A DNA stretch of 64,000 nt, taken from contig CM066924.1 of NCBI GenBank assembly GCA_033964015.1, positions 10,876,625 through 10,940,624 on the forward strand, in the 5' to 3' direction. Of the stretch, positions 1-11,036 are shown one piece after another. This DNA comes from Scolanthus callimorphus (lineage: Eukaryota > Cnidaria > Anthozoa > Actiniaria > Edwardsiidae). The notes below the pieces were generated by a model that saw only the letters and a list, made by a program, of their open reading frames with translations, had not been told where the DNA came from and searched no databases. A program made the translations under genes and the position numbers. Within the stretch, counting starts at the first letter, position 1; each line of letters opens with the position of its first letter.

Positions 1-585
1 CGCGTACCCTGTCAGAGATACAAGCGATGGGAAATGCGTCTCTGACAATCCGTGGCGCGTTACGTGGATGGAACGTCATGACTAGCGGAACTCTGTTGTT
101 GTTGCGCTGACGAGACCGCACCTGGAGAACATCGGAACGACGGATCTGTGAGACTCTTGTGATGCTCTGCAGTGCAAGGTCTTGTTTATACCCTCTTGAG
201 ATGAGAAACCTCGTGAGCTTATCACAGCGTTGATGGAATGCTTCCTCGGTCGAGCGGAACCTCCTCAAACGCAGGGCTAAGGAGTACGGGATGCTTGTTT
301 TGCAGTGGGTGCGGTGGGCATGATGTCCAGAGTAGGTACTGATGTGTGTCCGTGGGCTTCCAGTACAAGTCTGTCTGAAGGGAACCATGGGCCTTGGAGA
401 CTTTGACATCCAGGAAATCCACACTATCGGTAGACTGTGTAGCTGTGAATTTGATGGTTTCATGGATGTTGTTAGCTCACTGTAGAACATCTTCAAAGCT
501 GTCTTCTCCATGGGTCCAAATACCGAAGATGTCATCTAAGCATCGCCACCAAATCAGAGGTTTTAGCGGTGCTTGGCTGAGGATA
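1..585 (-). pseudogene. PLE1 RT remnant, truncated by the window edge
   Basis: Palm and thumb part of the same decayed Penelope-like RT that is complete at 4698-5752. The LDD of the RT box lies at 531-539, with the FLDV segment just downstream on the minus strand. MITE-1 cuts the 5' side at 586. The GIY-YIG part would lie left of the window. Confidence 0.75.
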
Positions 586-702
586 GATAGAGATTATTAC
601 ATGGTAAGAACTCGTTTTTATTCACGAGTTTTCGTGTCGGTATGACGCGAAAAACGAGTGAATAATACGATATCAAGCTCTTGCCATGTAATAATCTCTA
701 TC
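586..702. mobile_element. MITE-1 (117 bp), U1
   Basis: Perfect 19-bp terminal inverted repeats, GATAGAGATTATTACATGG at the left (586-604) and its complement at 684-702. A second inner hairpin, ACTCGTTTTTATTCACGAG, lies in the left half and is partly mirrored to the right. No transposase. It sits exactly where PLE1 coding similarity ends. The same terminal theme (GATAGAGGATATTACATGG-like) returns at 44827-44857 and 56420-56534 outside the array. Confidence 0.85.
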
Positions 703-1237
703 AATTTTTTTAATTTTAAATCTTTTTTCATTCAATTGATCAAACGACATATAAAAGGACACAGGGTTTCGGTTTGGGCTTCCCTGGTGTTTATTTAAAA
801 TTAGATATATGACCAGATGTATGTTTATGTATGTGTACATGTTTACATTCGAGTAAATAAACCTTCCAACACTTGAATTACACAAATATGTTACCAGGGA
901 TAGTAGAATAAACGCCGCAGAAAAAGGGTTGGGTGGGTGGGAAGTTAAAAGCGCACGCGAGATAGAACAACTGAGGTCCTAACAGCGCAACCCGAGTACA
1001 AATACAGTCCATCGCATACCGCGGAAAAGCCGCCAAACCCACCCATTTCCTTTGGCGCATAAATGATACATTCTTGCGGTCTTACATGATACTGAGCGGA
1101 ACACGTACATTATAGCACTATCTACAATCTAGCTTTAAACCTTTATTAATCTAGCGAATAATAAAAACCTTTTAACGAAGACTAGTGAGCAGCACAAGGA
1201 GTGACACTTGAAGTTGTAAAAGTAATGTAATTTATTT
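703..1237. other. Spacer with a G-quadruplex motif (U1)
   Basis: No coding signal is supported here; the minus-strand open stretches of 60-70 codons are unremarkable. At 926-941 the plus strand reads GGGTTGGGTGGGTGGG, a perfect four-run quadruplex motif. At about 1035-1052 is a partly complementary CCAAACCCACCCATTTCC, so 905-1065 could be a small inverted-repeat element. The motif recurs at 6093, 11260, 16427, 21643, 25632 and 37014, and is altered in U7 (about 29454). Confidence 0.6.
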
Positions 1238-1272
1238 CCGACGCGTTTCGTCTCTTAGAGAGACTTCATCAG
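1238..1272 (-). ncRNA. HHR-B: hammerhead-ribozyme-like motif, U1
   Basis: On the minus strand: CTGATGA, one extra A, then GTCTC-loop-GAGAC as a 5-bp stem II, then GAAAC GC GTC, giving a very short stem III and a GUC cleavage triplet. PLE terminal repeats are known to carry minimal type I hammerheads, and this motif lies downstream of PLE2 on the coding strand. The extra A between the CUGAUGA core and stem II departs from the textbook core, and stem I is short, so activity is uncertain. Confidence 0.5.
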
Positions 1273-1455
1273 AGAATAACAGTTTACAACTTAGCTATGG
1301 CATATATAACACGAAATTACATACGTGTGAGTGCTAACTTCCGTAGGAAGTGATTCTTATGCCGTAAAAGACGTTCCTAAACGCCCATTATGTTATTGAA
1401 CGTGTGGGCCTGTAATAGCTTTTGGGGGCATACGATGGCCCACAAAAAAACAAGC

Positions 1456-2857
1456 TTACTTGCATAGGTGTGCCAAGGTAGTGGTAGACTTATAGCTAAC
1501 AATGCAGTCTAGGTCTGGTAGATGTCTCTGGATTATCCGCTTGATATTGGCATTGCTACAATTAAATGTAGACTTAAAAACGACCATTCTGCGGCGCCGC
1601 GACTTCGCCTTCCTGGTAAGCCACCTACAGGTAGCTCTATTACAGTACTGGACCTCTCTGAACAATGGCAACAGAAAGCGAAGGGGATATCTGCGAAGTC
1701 TAAGGCGCTTTCATCTTTGGTACTGGGTCCGTGAAGCAGCGTTTTTCCTGACCTATCTATTTTTAGAAAAAATTTGGCTCGAATCGTTGTAGAAATTGTC
1801 CAATCAGCGTCCAGGCAGCTTCCAAGTCTCAATATTGTATAAATTATCTCCATCGATAAACATGGCGGAAAGAAGCGACGACTGACTCTGCGAGTCAAAT
1901 TCCACATGTAAATCTCTATAGTAGTTTATTACTCGGTTCGGTATCTGGGATAACAATTATAGCAGAAGTTCTAAGATCAAAGTACCCAGAAAAATCGCGT
2001 TTCAAACTTTTATACGGGGATGCTCGGCCCAGATTCTGGACCCCTTACCCTTCTTTATACCAATTTCAGAGCAAAAAAGGTACCCCTTTCTTATACCAAA
2101 GCCGAAAAAGGTACCCCTTTCTTATACCAAGCCTGAAAAATCGGATTTATGCTCTGTTAAAAAATAAACGATTTTGCTCGCGCGTTGCGGTTGAACAACC
2201 GATAAAATACAGACCCTTTTTTATACGAAAATTACAAGTTTTCCTACTGTTTTTATACCCAGTCCAGCCTGAAAACCCTACCCCTTTCTTATACCTCCAG
2301 CCTGAAAACACTACCCCTTTCGGGCCGAGCATGCCCGTATAGTCCAATATAGGGAGTATCCCCCCGGGCCTCCACCGCAATCTTGTGTTTCGGCACTGTG
2401 TGGACCTCTTGGGGAACCAGCAACAAATTTAAAATGCAAATTCGTATCTAAAAATAACTAGGTCAGGAAATGCGCTGCCTCAACTATATAGGTTAAATGA
2501 AAGCTCCTACTCATGGGCTCCTGGTGCAATTAAATGCCTCGAACGTGGAACTATTTCTGGAATAGCGCATATAAGCTCGCCCCTTATGAACGCTTTTTTA
2601 TTGCTTGAGGGATGAAATGATTCAAAGGGAATGTACAAATATTTGTTAAGTGGCTTCTGGAAAGTGGAAAATTGCAAAGTGCTAAGCGTGGCATCTTTAT
2701 AAAGAAATAAATCCAGAAACGATATACTACTATCATCAATAACATAAGTTAGATTGATACGTTCATTTCTATTGTTGAGATAGCCTAGGAATTCTAGTAG
2801 CGCTTCCTTGGAGTCATCCCAGATAAGGAATATATCATCAATAAATGTCTCTTTCAA
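1456..2857 (-). pseudogene. PLE2: second RT fossil, split by an insertion (U1)
   Basis: A different RT from PLE1, on the same strand. The palm (2857-2532) reads FIDDIFLIWDDSKEALLEFL, with the catalytic IDD at 2842-2834. It continues through SFLDLFLYKD, the FSTFQKPLNKYLYIPFESFH segment and a RGEL box. A C-terminal part (1710-1456) reads PLFREVQYCN, then STFNCSNANIKRIIQRHLPD, and ends LAHLCK before a stop at 1456-1458. The parts are separated by a TIR element; without it and one target duplication they are roughly contiguous. The YxDD variant, RGEL box and late NCSNANIKRII motif fit a Penelope-like or related lineage, but the exact clade is uncertain. In U1-U3 a 46-bp deletion removed the junction. 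Confidence 0.65.
1711..2522. mobile_element. MULE-like element, left end deleted, with MITE-2 (U1)
   Basis: The right terminus and target copy (2523-2531) remain. The left terminus was lost in the 46-bp deletion between GCTT repeats. MITE-2 is at 2011-2341. Confidence 0.72.
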
Positions 2858-3099
2858 TGTCTATGTTCAAAAGACGTCCTCTGAGAAGTTCGAGCAGCCC
2901 AGAAATAGGATAAAAAGAGAGCAACATCACGTACAAGTGCTCTATTTGCCGATAAAGTCATAGAAAGTTGTGTTCTAATGCTTTTATGATATTTATTTTA
3001 TCGGTGTAATAGAGGATAGATTTGGAGCAATCAGAGCGCGCGTTATATCGTAGCTATATTATAATTGCAATTATGGAATAGATCTCGCCATATCCAATA

Positions 3100-4490
3100 G
3101 TGTTCAGTATATCGAAATCTATCACTGTTCCAAATTTCATGCTTTTATCACAAAGTGAACAATTCGTATCAAATTTGGCACCATTCTGCCGGACTATTAC
3201 TGGGACATCAATTTATACTTGTGGGAATGCGTACAAAAAAAGACGGCAAATAACCGTAATCCAAGTCCGTATGTGCACTCGGTATTTTAGATCATGTGTT
3301 TGCCGGATGAAACTCGTTACTAGGACCACCATTAAGACTTACGGAAGATTGTTTTATACTTTTCGACTTACAAGAGCTGCCCTGATAACACTGTTTCCTT
3401 TAGATGCTAAGCGTGGGACCTCAATTTACACTTTCCTGAGTGCATGCAATACTAGACGACTAATAGGTGCTCAGCGTCTTAGCGGATGCGTTTGGAGTAT
3501 GAAACTTGTTATTGGGACCCCAATTTAGACTTCCAGGAGTTCGTACAGCACGGGAGGGCTATAACCGCTAAGACGCTGAGCACACACGCGGCCTTAAATT
3601 GCCGTTATTTAGCCCTCCCGTAGTGTACGCATTGATTTAAGTCTAAATTGACACGCTGGGCTGGCAAGTAATCAAATGCCGCCAGGACGGTATTACTCAA
3701 AGAGTTTTCATCCACTAAAGGAAACAGAGTGTTACGAGCTAAACAGAGTGTTATAAGTGAAACGTTTATAAGCCATATAAGTTGTACGCGCTTCGGTTAG
3801 TCTTAAATGTCGTCCCTGTAACGACTTGCATACGTTAAACAAGTCAGCTACAACGCCGATTACACATGCGAACTTCAACTATGGCTATTAGCCGTCTAGT
3901 ATTGTATGCACTCGGGCAAGTCCAAATTGATGTCCCATCAACAAAATTTCAAACTCAAAACTCATCCCATAACACGCTTAGCACACATAGGGAGTTCAAT
4001 TACCGTTATATTTTTATTAGCCTTATAATTTTGCACGCGCTTCGGGATTTCTTCGGGATATCTTAATTAACGTTTATCACATCAGCTAAAAGGTCGATCA
4101 CACAGTCTTCAATTATGGTTATTAGCCGTTATAAACCGTATGCACTTCGGCACGTCTGAATTGAGGTCCGAGTAAGTAGTTTCATACTCAAAACACATCC
4201 GCTTAGAAGCTGAGCGCGCATATTAGGACTCAATTACTGTTACGGTATACACTAAAGGAAACAGAGGGTTATTCATAAGCGCAACTCTTATGTATAGTTC
4301 TGGACAACTTCCGTAAGTCTTAATTGAGGTCCTAGTAACGAGTTTTATCCTGCAAACACATGAGTTAAAACGCCGAGTGCACAAACGGACTTCAGTTACG
4401 ATCATTAACTTGTTCTTGTGACACCAATTTAGACTTCAATGAGTGCGAACACTACAGTCATTGAATGTGTGTTCAGCGTCCTAAGTTAGG
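3100..4490. repeat. Degenerate short repeats and hairpins (U1; same place in other full units)
   Basis: Phrases such as GGACCCCAATTTAGACTT, GGACCACCATTAAGACTT, GTCTTAATTGAGGTCCTAG and GACACCAATTTAGACTTC recur every 100-200 bp in both orientations. CCGTTAT-TAGCC and CTAAGACGCTGAGC phrases lie between them, pointing to an old decayed minisatellite. A clear hairpin is made by GCTCAGCGTCTTAGCGG (3471-3487) and its complement near 3569-3585. The flanks GGGAGGGCTA and TAGCCCTCCC also pair. The open stretches here (up to 142 codons) have no recognisable protein content. Confidence 0.6.
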
Positions 4491-4520
4491 GAAGAAAAAA
4501 GAAAACAGAAACGCAGAATG

Positions 4521-4558
4521 TGTCAACGTTTCGGACATTTATTTCGGTCCTTCTTCAG
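4521..4558 (-). ncRNA. HHR-A: hammerhead-ribozyme-like motif, U1
   Basis: On the minus strand: CTGAAGA (fits CUGANGA), an extra A, GGAC-loop-GTCC as stem II, then GAAACGTT. It lies about 140 bp downstream of the PLE1 GIY-YIG end, where a PLE terminal repeat would be expected. It shares with HHR-B the extra A after the core. Stem I pairing is weak in this copy, so it may be a decayed ribozyme. Confidence 0.45.
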
Positions 4559-4697
4559 GGCGACTAAAACCGTTACAAAAGCACGTATATATATATATAC
4601 AAACAAGATAGAGAATACGGGATAATAAAAGGGGTAAGTTCTAGAGTTCGTCTTTGATATTCAGGCCATTTTGGGCCATGGTTTTCAGGGTGTCCAT

Positions 4698-5752
4698 TCA
4701 ATAGCCCTCAGCACCTGTGAGGTCTCTAGAGTTAGAAACCCGCTTAATACATTTAATCTTCAGATCTTCTAGGGTGTGTCCCGCGTTGCTTGTGTTGAAA
4801 TGGGCCGCAACAGGGTTGCTATCCGCATATTTGGCCCAGTTCTTAATAGTGCACTTATGCGAAAGCGTGCATGTTAGGTTTCCCCAACGAACTGCTTTTC
4901 GCATCTCTGCCAGGTAATGAGTTACACAGCGTTCTTCGTTTTGTATTTGAGCTGACTGTTGATGTTATACTCTTTGCCGGTAGTGGTGCTGGAGAACGTG
5001 GCGCTCACATCCACATATGCGCATGTTCCACACCTTTTGTCGCGGCACAGCTTCATGCCTCGCTGGGTTTCTATTGTGTCGGATGCTGGTAAACGAGCTC
5101 GAACCAGGTGGTCACCTCGGGTTTGGCGGGCGCCTGAATGCTACCATAGGTGGTTCTTTTAGCACTGCGCGTACCCTGTCAGAGATACAAGCGATGGGAA
5201 ATGCGTCTCTGACAATCCGTGGCGCGTTACGTGGATGGAACGTCATGACTAGCGGAACTCTGTTGTTGTTGCGCTGACGAGACCGCACCTGGAGAACATC
5301 GGAACGACGGATCTGTGAGACTCTTGTGATGCTCTGCAGTGCAAGGTCTTGTTTATACCCTCTTGAGATGAGAAACCTCGTGAGCTTATCACAGCGTTGA
5401 TGGAATGCTTCCTCGGTCGAGCGGAACCTCCTCAAACGCAGGGCTAAGGAGTACGGGATGCTTGTTTTGCAGTGGGTGCGGTGGGCATGATGTCCAGAGT
5501 AGGTACTGATGTGTGTCCGTGGGCTTCCAGTACAAGTCTGTCTGAAGGGAACCATGGGCCTTGGAGACTTTGACATCCAGGAAATCCACACTATCGGTAG
5601 ACTGTGTAGCTGTGAATTTGATGGTTTCATGGATGTTGTTAGCTCACTGTAGAACATCTTCAAAGCTGTCTTCTCCATGGGTCCAAATACCGAAGATGTC
5701 ATCTAAGCATCGCCACCAAATCAGAGGTTTTAGCGGTGCTTGGCTGAGGATA
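4698..5752 (-). pseudogene. PLE1: Penelope-like element RT plus GIY-YIG remnant
   Basis: Minus-strand remnant of a Penelope-like retroelement, which in intact form encodes an RT joined to a GIY-YIG endonuclease. Reading from 5752 down: a PLKPLIWW segment runs into LDDIFGIWTHGE, the RT catalytic box with LDD at 5698-5706. FLDVKVSKAHGSLQTDLYWK, typical of PLE fingers/palm, follows at about 5588-5530. Then come IPYSLALRLRRF (other frame), VAFRRP, a CGTC knuckle, and PVAAHFNTSNAGHTLEDLKI at the end. Damage: an in-frame TGA at 5644-5646, a frameshift near 5470, one near 5155, a TAA at 4922-4924 replacing the usual Tyr of the GIY-YIG entry, and a further shift before the end. MITE-1 occupies the upstream border, so the RT N-terminus is absent. 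It spans the U1/U2 junction. Confidence 0.82.
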
Positions 5753-5869
5753 GATAGAGATTATTACATGGTAAGAACTCGTTTTTATTCACGAGTTTTC
5801 GTGTCGGTATGACGCGAAAAACGAGTGAATAATACGATATCAAGCTCTTGCCATGTAATAATCTCTATC
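5753..5869. mobile_element. MITE-1, U2
   Basis: Same sequence and position as in U1. Confidence 0.85.
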
Positions 5870-6404
5870 AATTTTTTTAATTTTAAATCTTTTTTCATTC
5901 AATTGATCAAACGACATATAAAAGGACACAGGGTTTCGGTTTGGGCTTCCCTGGTGTTTATTTAAAATTAGATATATGACCAGATGTATGTTTATGTATG
6001 TGTACATGTTTACATTCGAGTAAATAAACCTTCCAACACTTGAATTACACAAATATGTTACCAGGGATAGTAGAATAAACGCCGCAGAAAAAGGGTTGGG
6101 TGGGTGGGAAGTTAAAAGCGCACGCGAGATAGAACAACTGAGGTCCTAACAGCGCAACCCGAGTACAAATACAGTCCATCGCATACCGCGGAAAAGCCGC
6201 CAAACCCACCCATTTCCTTTGGCGCATAAATGATACATTCTTGCGGTCTTACATGATACTGAGTGGAACACGTACATTATAGCACTATCTACAATCTAGC
6301 TTTAAACCTTTATTAATCTAGCGAATAATAAAAACCTTTTAACGAAGACTAGTGAGCAGCACAAGGAGTGACACTTGAAGTTGTAAAAGTAATGTAATTT
6401 ATTT

Positions 6405-6439
6405 CCGACGCGTTTCGTCTCTTAGAGAGACTTCATCAG
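6405..6439 (-). ncRNA. HHR-B, U2
   Basis: Core and stems identical to U1. Confidence 0.5.
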
Positions 6440-6622
6440 AGAATAACAGTTTACAACTTAGCTATGGCATATATAACACGAAATTACATACGTGTGAGTG
6501 CTAACTTCCGTAGGAAGTGATTCTTATGCCGTAAAAGACGTTCCTAAACGCCCATTATGTTATTGAACGTGTGGGCCTGTAATAGCTTTTGGGGGCATAC
6601 GATGGCCCACAAAAAAACAAGC

Positions 6623-8024
6623 TTACTTGCATAGGTGTGCCAAGGTAGTGGTAGACTTATAGCTAACAATGCAGTCTAGGTCTGGTAGATGTCTCTGGAT
6701 TATCCGCTTGATATTGGCATTGCTACAATTAAATGTAGACTTAAAAACGACCATTCTGCGGCGCCGCGACTTCGCCTTCCTGGTAAGCCACCTACAGGTA
6801 GCTCTATTACAGTACTGGACCTCTCTGAACAATGGCAACAGAAAGCGAAGGGGATATCTGCGAAGTCTAAGGCGCTTTCATCTTTGGTACTGGGTCCGTG
6901 AAGCAGCGTTTTTCCTGACCTATCTATTTTTAGAAAAAATTTGGCTCGAATCGTTGTAGAAATTGTCCAATCAGCGTCCAGGCAGCTTCCAAGTCTCAAT
7001 ATTGTATAAATTATCTCCATCGATAAACATGGCGGAAAGAAGCGACGACTGACTCTGCGAGTCAAATTCCACATGTAAATCTCTATAGTAGTTTATTACT
7101 CGGTTCGGTATCTGGGATAACAATTATAGCAGAAGTTCTAAGATCAAAGTACCCAGAAAAATCGCGTTTCAAACTTTTATACGGGGATGCTCGGCCCAGA
7201 TTCTGGACCCCTTACCCTTCTTTATACCAATTTCAGAGCAAAAAAGGTACCCCTTTCTTATACCAAAGCCGAAAAAGGTACCCCTTTCTTATACCAAGCC
7301 TGAAAAATCGGATTTATGCTCTGTTAAAAAATAAACGATTTTGCTCGCGCGTTGCGGTTGAACAACCGATAAAATACAGACCCTTTTTTATACGAAAATT
7401 ACAAGTTTTCCTACTGTTTTTATACCCAGTCCAGCCTGAAAACCCTACCCCTTTCTTATACCTCCAGCCTGAAAACACTACCCCTTTCGGGCCGAGCATG
7501 CCCGTATAGTCCAATATAGGGAGTATCCCCCCGGGCCTCCACCGCAATCTTGTGTTTCGGCACTGTGTGGACCTCTTGGGGAACCAGCAACAAATTTAAA
7601 ATGCAAATTCGTATCTAAAAATAACTAGGTCAGGAAATGCGCTGCCTCAACTATATAGGTTAAATGAAAGCTCCTACTCATGGGCTCCTGGTGCAATTAA
7701 ATGCCTCGAACGTGGAACTATTTCTGGAATAGCGCATATAAGCTCGCCCCTTATGAACGCTTTTTTATTGCTTGAGGGATGAAATGATTCAAAGGGAATG
7801 TACAAATATTTGTTAAGTGGCTTCTGGAAAGTGGAAAATTGCAAAGTGCTAAGCGTGGCATCTTTATAAAGAAATAAATCCAGAAACGATATACTACTAT
7901 CATCAATAACATAAGTTAGATTGATACGTTCATTTCTATTGTTGAGATAGCCTAGGAATTCTAGTAGCGCTTCCTTGGAGTCATCCCAGATAAGGAATAT
8001 ATCATCAATAAATGTCTCTTTCAA
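6623..8024 (-). pseudogene. PLE2 remnant, U2
   Basis: Same as U1: palm 7699-8024, C-terminal part 6623-6877, junction deleted. Confidence 0.63.
6878..7689. mobile_element. MULE-like element, left end deleted, with MITE-2 (U2)
   Basis: As U1; MITE-2 at 7178-7508. Confidence 0.72.
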
Positions 8025-9687
8025 TGTCTATGTTCAAAAGACGTCCTCTGAGAAGTTCGAGCAGCCCAGAAATAGGATAAAAAGAGAGCAACATCACGTA
8101 CAAGTGCTCTATTTGCCGATAAAGTCATAGAAAGTTGTGTTCTAATGCTTTTATGATATTTATTTTATCGGTGTAATAGAGGATAGATTTGGAGCAATCA
8201 GAGCGCGCGTTATATCGTAGCTATATTATAATTGCAATTATGGAATAGATCTCGCCATATCCAATAGTGTTCAGTATATCGAAATCTATCACTGTTCCAA
8301 ATTTCATGCTTTTATCACAAAGTGAACAATTCGTATCAAATTTGGCACCATTCTGCCGGACTATTACTGGGACATCAATTTATACTTGTGGGAATGCGTA
8401 CAAAAAAAGACGGCAAATAACCGTAATCCAAGTCCGTATGTGCACTCGGTATTTTAGATCATGTGTTTGCCGGATGAAACTCGTTACTAGGACCACCATT
8501 AAGACTTACGGAAGATTGTTTTATACTTTTCGACTTACAAGAGCTGCCCTGATAACACTGTTTCCTTTAGATGCTAAGCGTGGGACCTCAATTTACACTT
8601 TCCTGAGTGCATGCAATACTAGACGACTAATAGGTGCTCAGCGTCTTAGCGGATGCGTTTGGAGTATGAAACTTGTTATTGGGACCCCAATTTAGACTTC
8701 CAGGAGTTCGTACAGCACGGGAGGGCTATAACCGCTAAGACGCTGAGCACACACGCGGCCTTAAATTGCCGTTATTTAGCCCTCCCGTAGTGTACGCATT
8801 GATTTAAGTCTAAATTGACACGCTGGGCTGGCAAGTAATCAAATGCCGCCAGGACGGTATTACTCAAAGAGTTTTCATCCACTAAAGGAAACAGAGTGTT
8901 ACGAGCTAAACAGAGTGTTATAAGTGAAACGTTTATAAGCCATATAAGTTGTACGCGCTTCGGTTAGTCTTAAATGTCGTCCCTGTAACGACTTGCATAC
9001 GTTAAACAAGTCAGCTACAACGCCGATTACACATGCGAACTTCAACTATGGCTATTAGCCGTCTAGTATTGTATGCACTCGGGCAAGTCCAAATTGATGT
9101 CCCATCAACAAAATTTCAAACTCAAAACTCATCCCATAACACGCTTAGCACACATAGGGAGTTCAATTACCGTTATATTTTTATTAGCCTTATAATTTTG
9201 CACGCGCTTCGGGATTTCTTCGGGATATCTTAATTAACGTTTATCACATCAGCTAAAAGGTCGATCACACAGTCTTCAATTATGGTTATTAGCCGTTATA
9301 AACCGTATGCACTTCGGCACGTCTGAATTGAGGTCCGAGTAAGTAGTTTCATACTCAAAACACATCCGCTTAGAAGCTGAGCGCGCATATTAGGACTCAA
9401 TTACTGTTACGGTATACACTAAAGGAAACAGAGGGTTATTCATAAGCGCAACTCTTATGTATAGTTCTGGACAACTTCCGTAAGTCTTAATTGAGGTCCT
9501 AGTAACGAGTTTTATCCTGCAAACACATGAGTTAAAACGCCGAGTGCACAAACGGACTTCAGTTACGATCATTAACTTGTTCTTGTGACACCAATTTAGA
9601 CTTCAATGAGTGCGAACACTACAGTCATTGAATGTGTGTTCAGCGTCCTAAGTTAGGGAAGAAAAAAGAAAACAGAAACGCAGAATG

Positions 9688-9725
9688 TGTCAACGTTTCG
9701 GACATTTATTTCGGTCCTTCTTCAG
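9688..9725 (-). ncRNA. HHR-A, U2
   Basis: Identical to U1. Confidence 0.45.
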
Positions 9726-9864
9726 GGCGACTAAAACCGTTACAAAAGCACGTATATATATATATACAAACAAGATAGAGAATACGGGATAATAAAAGGG
9801 GTAAGTTCTAGAGTTCGTCTTTGATATTCAGGCCATTTTGGGCCATGGTTTTCAGGGTGTCCAT

Positions 9865-10919
9865 TCAATAGCCCTCAGCACCTGTGAGGTCTCTAGAGTT
9901 AGAAACCCGCTTAATACATTTAATCTTCAGATCTTCTAGGGTGTGTCCCGCGTTGCTTGTGTTGAAATGGGCCGCAACAGGGTTGCTATCCGCATATTTG
10001 GCCCAGTTCTTAATAGTGCACTTATGCGAAAGCGTGCATGTTAGGTTTCCCCAACGAACTGCTTTTCGCATCTCTGCCAGGTAATGAGTTACACAGCGTT
10101 CTTCGTTTTGTATTTGAGCTGACTGTTGATGTTATACTCTTTGCCGGTAGTGGTGCTGGAGAACGTGGCGCTCACATCCACATATGCGCATGTTCCACAC
10201 CTTTTGTCGCGGCACAGCTTCATGCCTCGCTGGGTTTCTATTGTGTCGGATGCTGGTAAACGAGCTCGAACCAGGTGGTCACCTCGGGTTTGGCGGGCGC
10301 CTGAATGCTACCATAGGTGGTTCTTTTAGCACTGCGCGTACCCTGTCAGAGATACAAGCGATGGGAAATGCGTCTCTGACAATCCGTGGCGCGTTACGTG
10401 GATGGAACGTCATGACTAGCGGAACTCTGTTGTTGTTGCGCTGACGAGACCGCACCTGGAGAACATCGGAACGACGGATCTGTGAGACTCTTGTGATGCT
10501 CTGCAGTGCAAGGTCTTGTTTATACCCTCTTGAGATGAGAAACCTCGTGAGCTTATCACAGCGTTGATGGAATGCTTCCTCGGTCGAGCGGAACCTCCTC
10601 AAACGCAGGGCTAAGGAGTACGGGATGCTTGTTTTGCAGTGGGTGCGGTGGGCATGATGTCCAGAGTAGGTACTGATGTGTGTCCGTGGGCTTCCAGTAC
10701 AAGTCTGTCTGAAGGGAACCATGGGCCTTGGAGACTTTGACATCCAGGAAATCCACACTATCGGTAGACTGTGTAGCTGTGAATTTGATGGTTTCATGGA
10801 TGTTGTTAGCTCACTGTAGAACATCTTCAAAGCTGTCTTCTCCATGGGTCCAAATACCGAAGATGTCATCTAAGCATCGCCACCAAATCAGAGGTTTTAG
10901 CGGTGCTTGGCTGAGGATA
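9865..10919 (-). pseudogene. PLE1 remnant, U2/U3 copy
   Basis: Indistinguishable by eye from the U1/U2 copy, with the same stops and frameshifts. The longest open stretch is 196 codons (10279-10869). Confidence 0.8.
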
Positions 10920-11036
10920 GATAGAGATTATTACATGGTAAGAACTCGTTTTTATTCACGAGTTTTCGTGTCGGTATGACGCGAAAAACGAGTGAATAAT
11001 ACGATATCAAGCTCTTGCCATGTAATAATCTCTATC
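10920..11036. mobile_element. MITE-1, U3
   Basis: Same sequence and position as in U1. Confidence 0.85.

Larger units (their letters stand above)
1..5167. repeat. Array unit U1 (5167 bp)
   Basis: Reference copy. Order on the plus strand: PLE1 palm (1-585), MITE-1 (586-702), AT-rich spacer with a G-quadruplex motif (703-1237), HHR-B (1238-1272), PLE2 C-terminal part (1456-1710), MULE-like remnant with MITE-2 (1711-2522), PLE2 palm (2532-2857), degenerate short repeats (3100-4490), HHR-A (4521-4558), a short TA repeat near 4585, and the PLE1 GIY-YIG remnant (4698-5167). It shares with U2 and U3 a 46-bp deletion at about 1710. Confidence 0.95.
5168..10334. repeat. Array unit U2 (5167 bp)
   Basis: Same length as U1 with no indel seen. 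One visible substitution is GAGTGG at about 6261, where U1 has GAGCGG at about 1094. This is either a very recent duplicate or a copy made by assembly. Confidence 0.95.

Noticed and set aside
1533..1907. 124-codon minus-strand open stretch
   Set aside because: It runs across the 46-bp deletion junction and the MULE-like insertion, mixing unrelated sequence; U4 reads differently.
3100..3528. 142-codon plus-strand open stretch repeated in most units
   Set aside because: It lies over degenerate short repeats, has no known motif, and its repetition only reflects the array.
5112..5702. 196-codon minus-strand open stretch (and its 210-codon forms) as an intact gene
   Set aside because: It follows one frame through PLE1 while the RT signature switches frame at least twice and has in-frame stops. 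It is a chance long frame over a pseudogene, copied with each unit.
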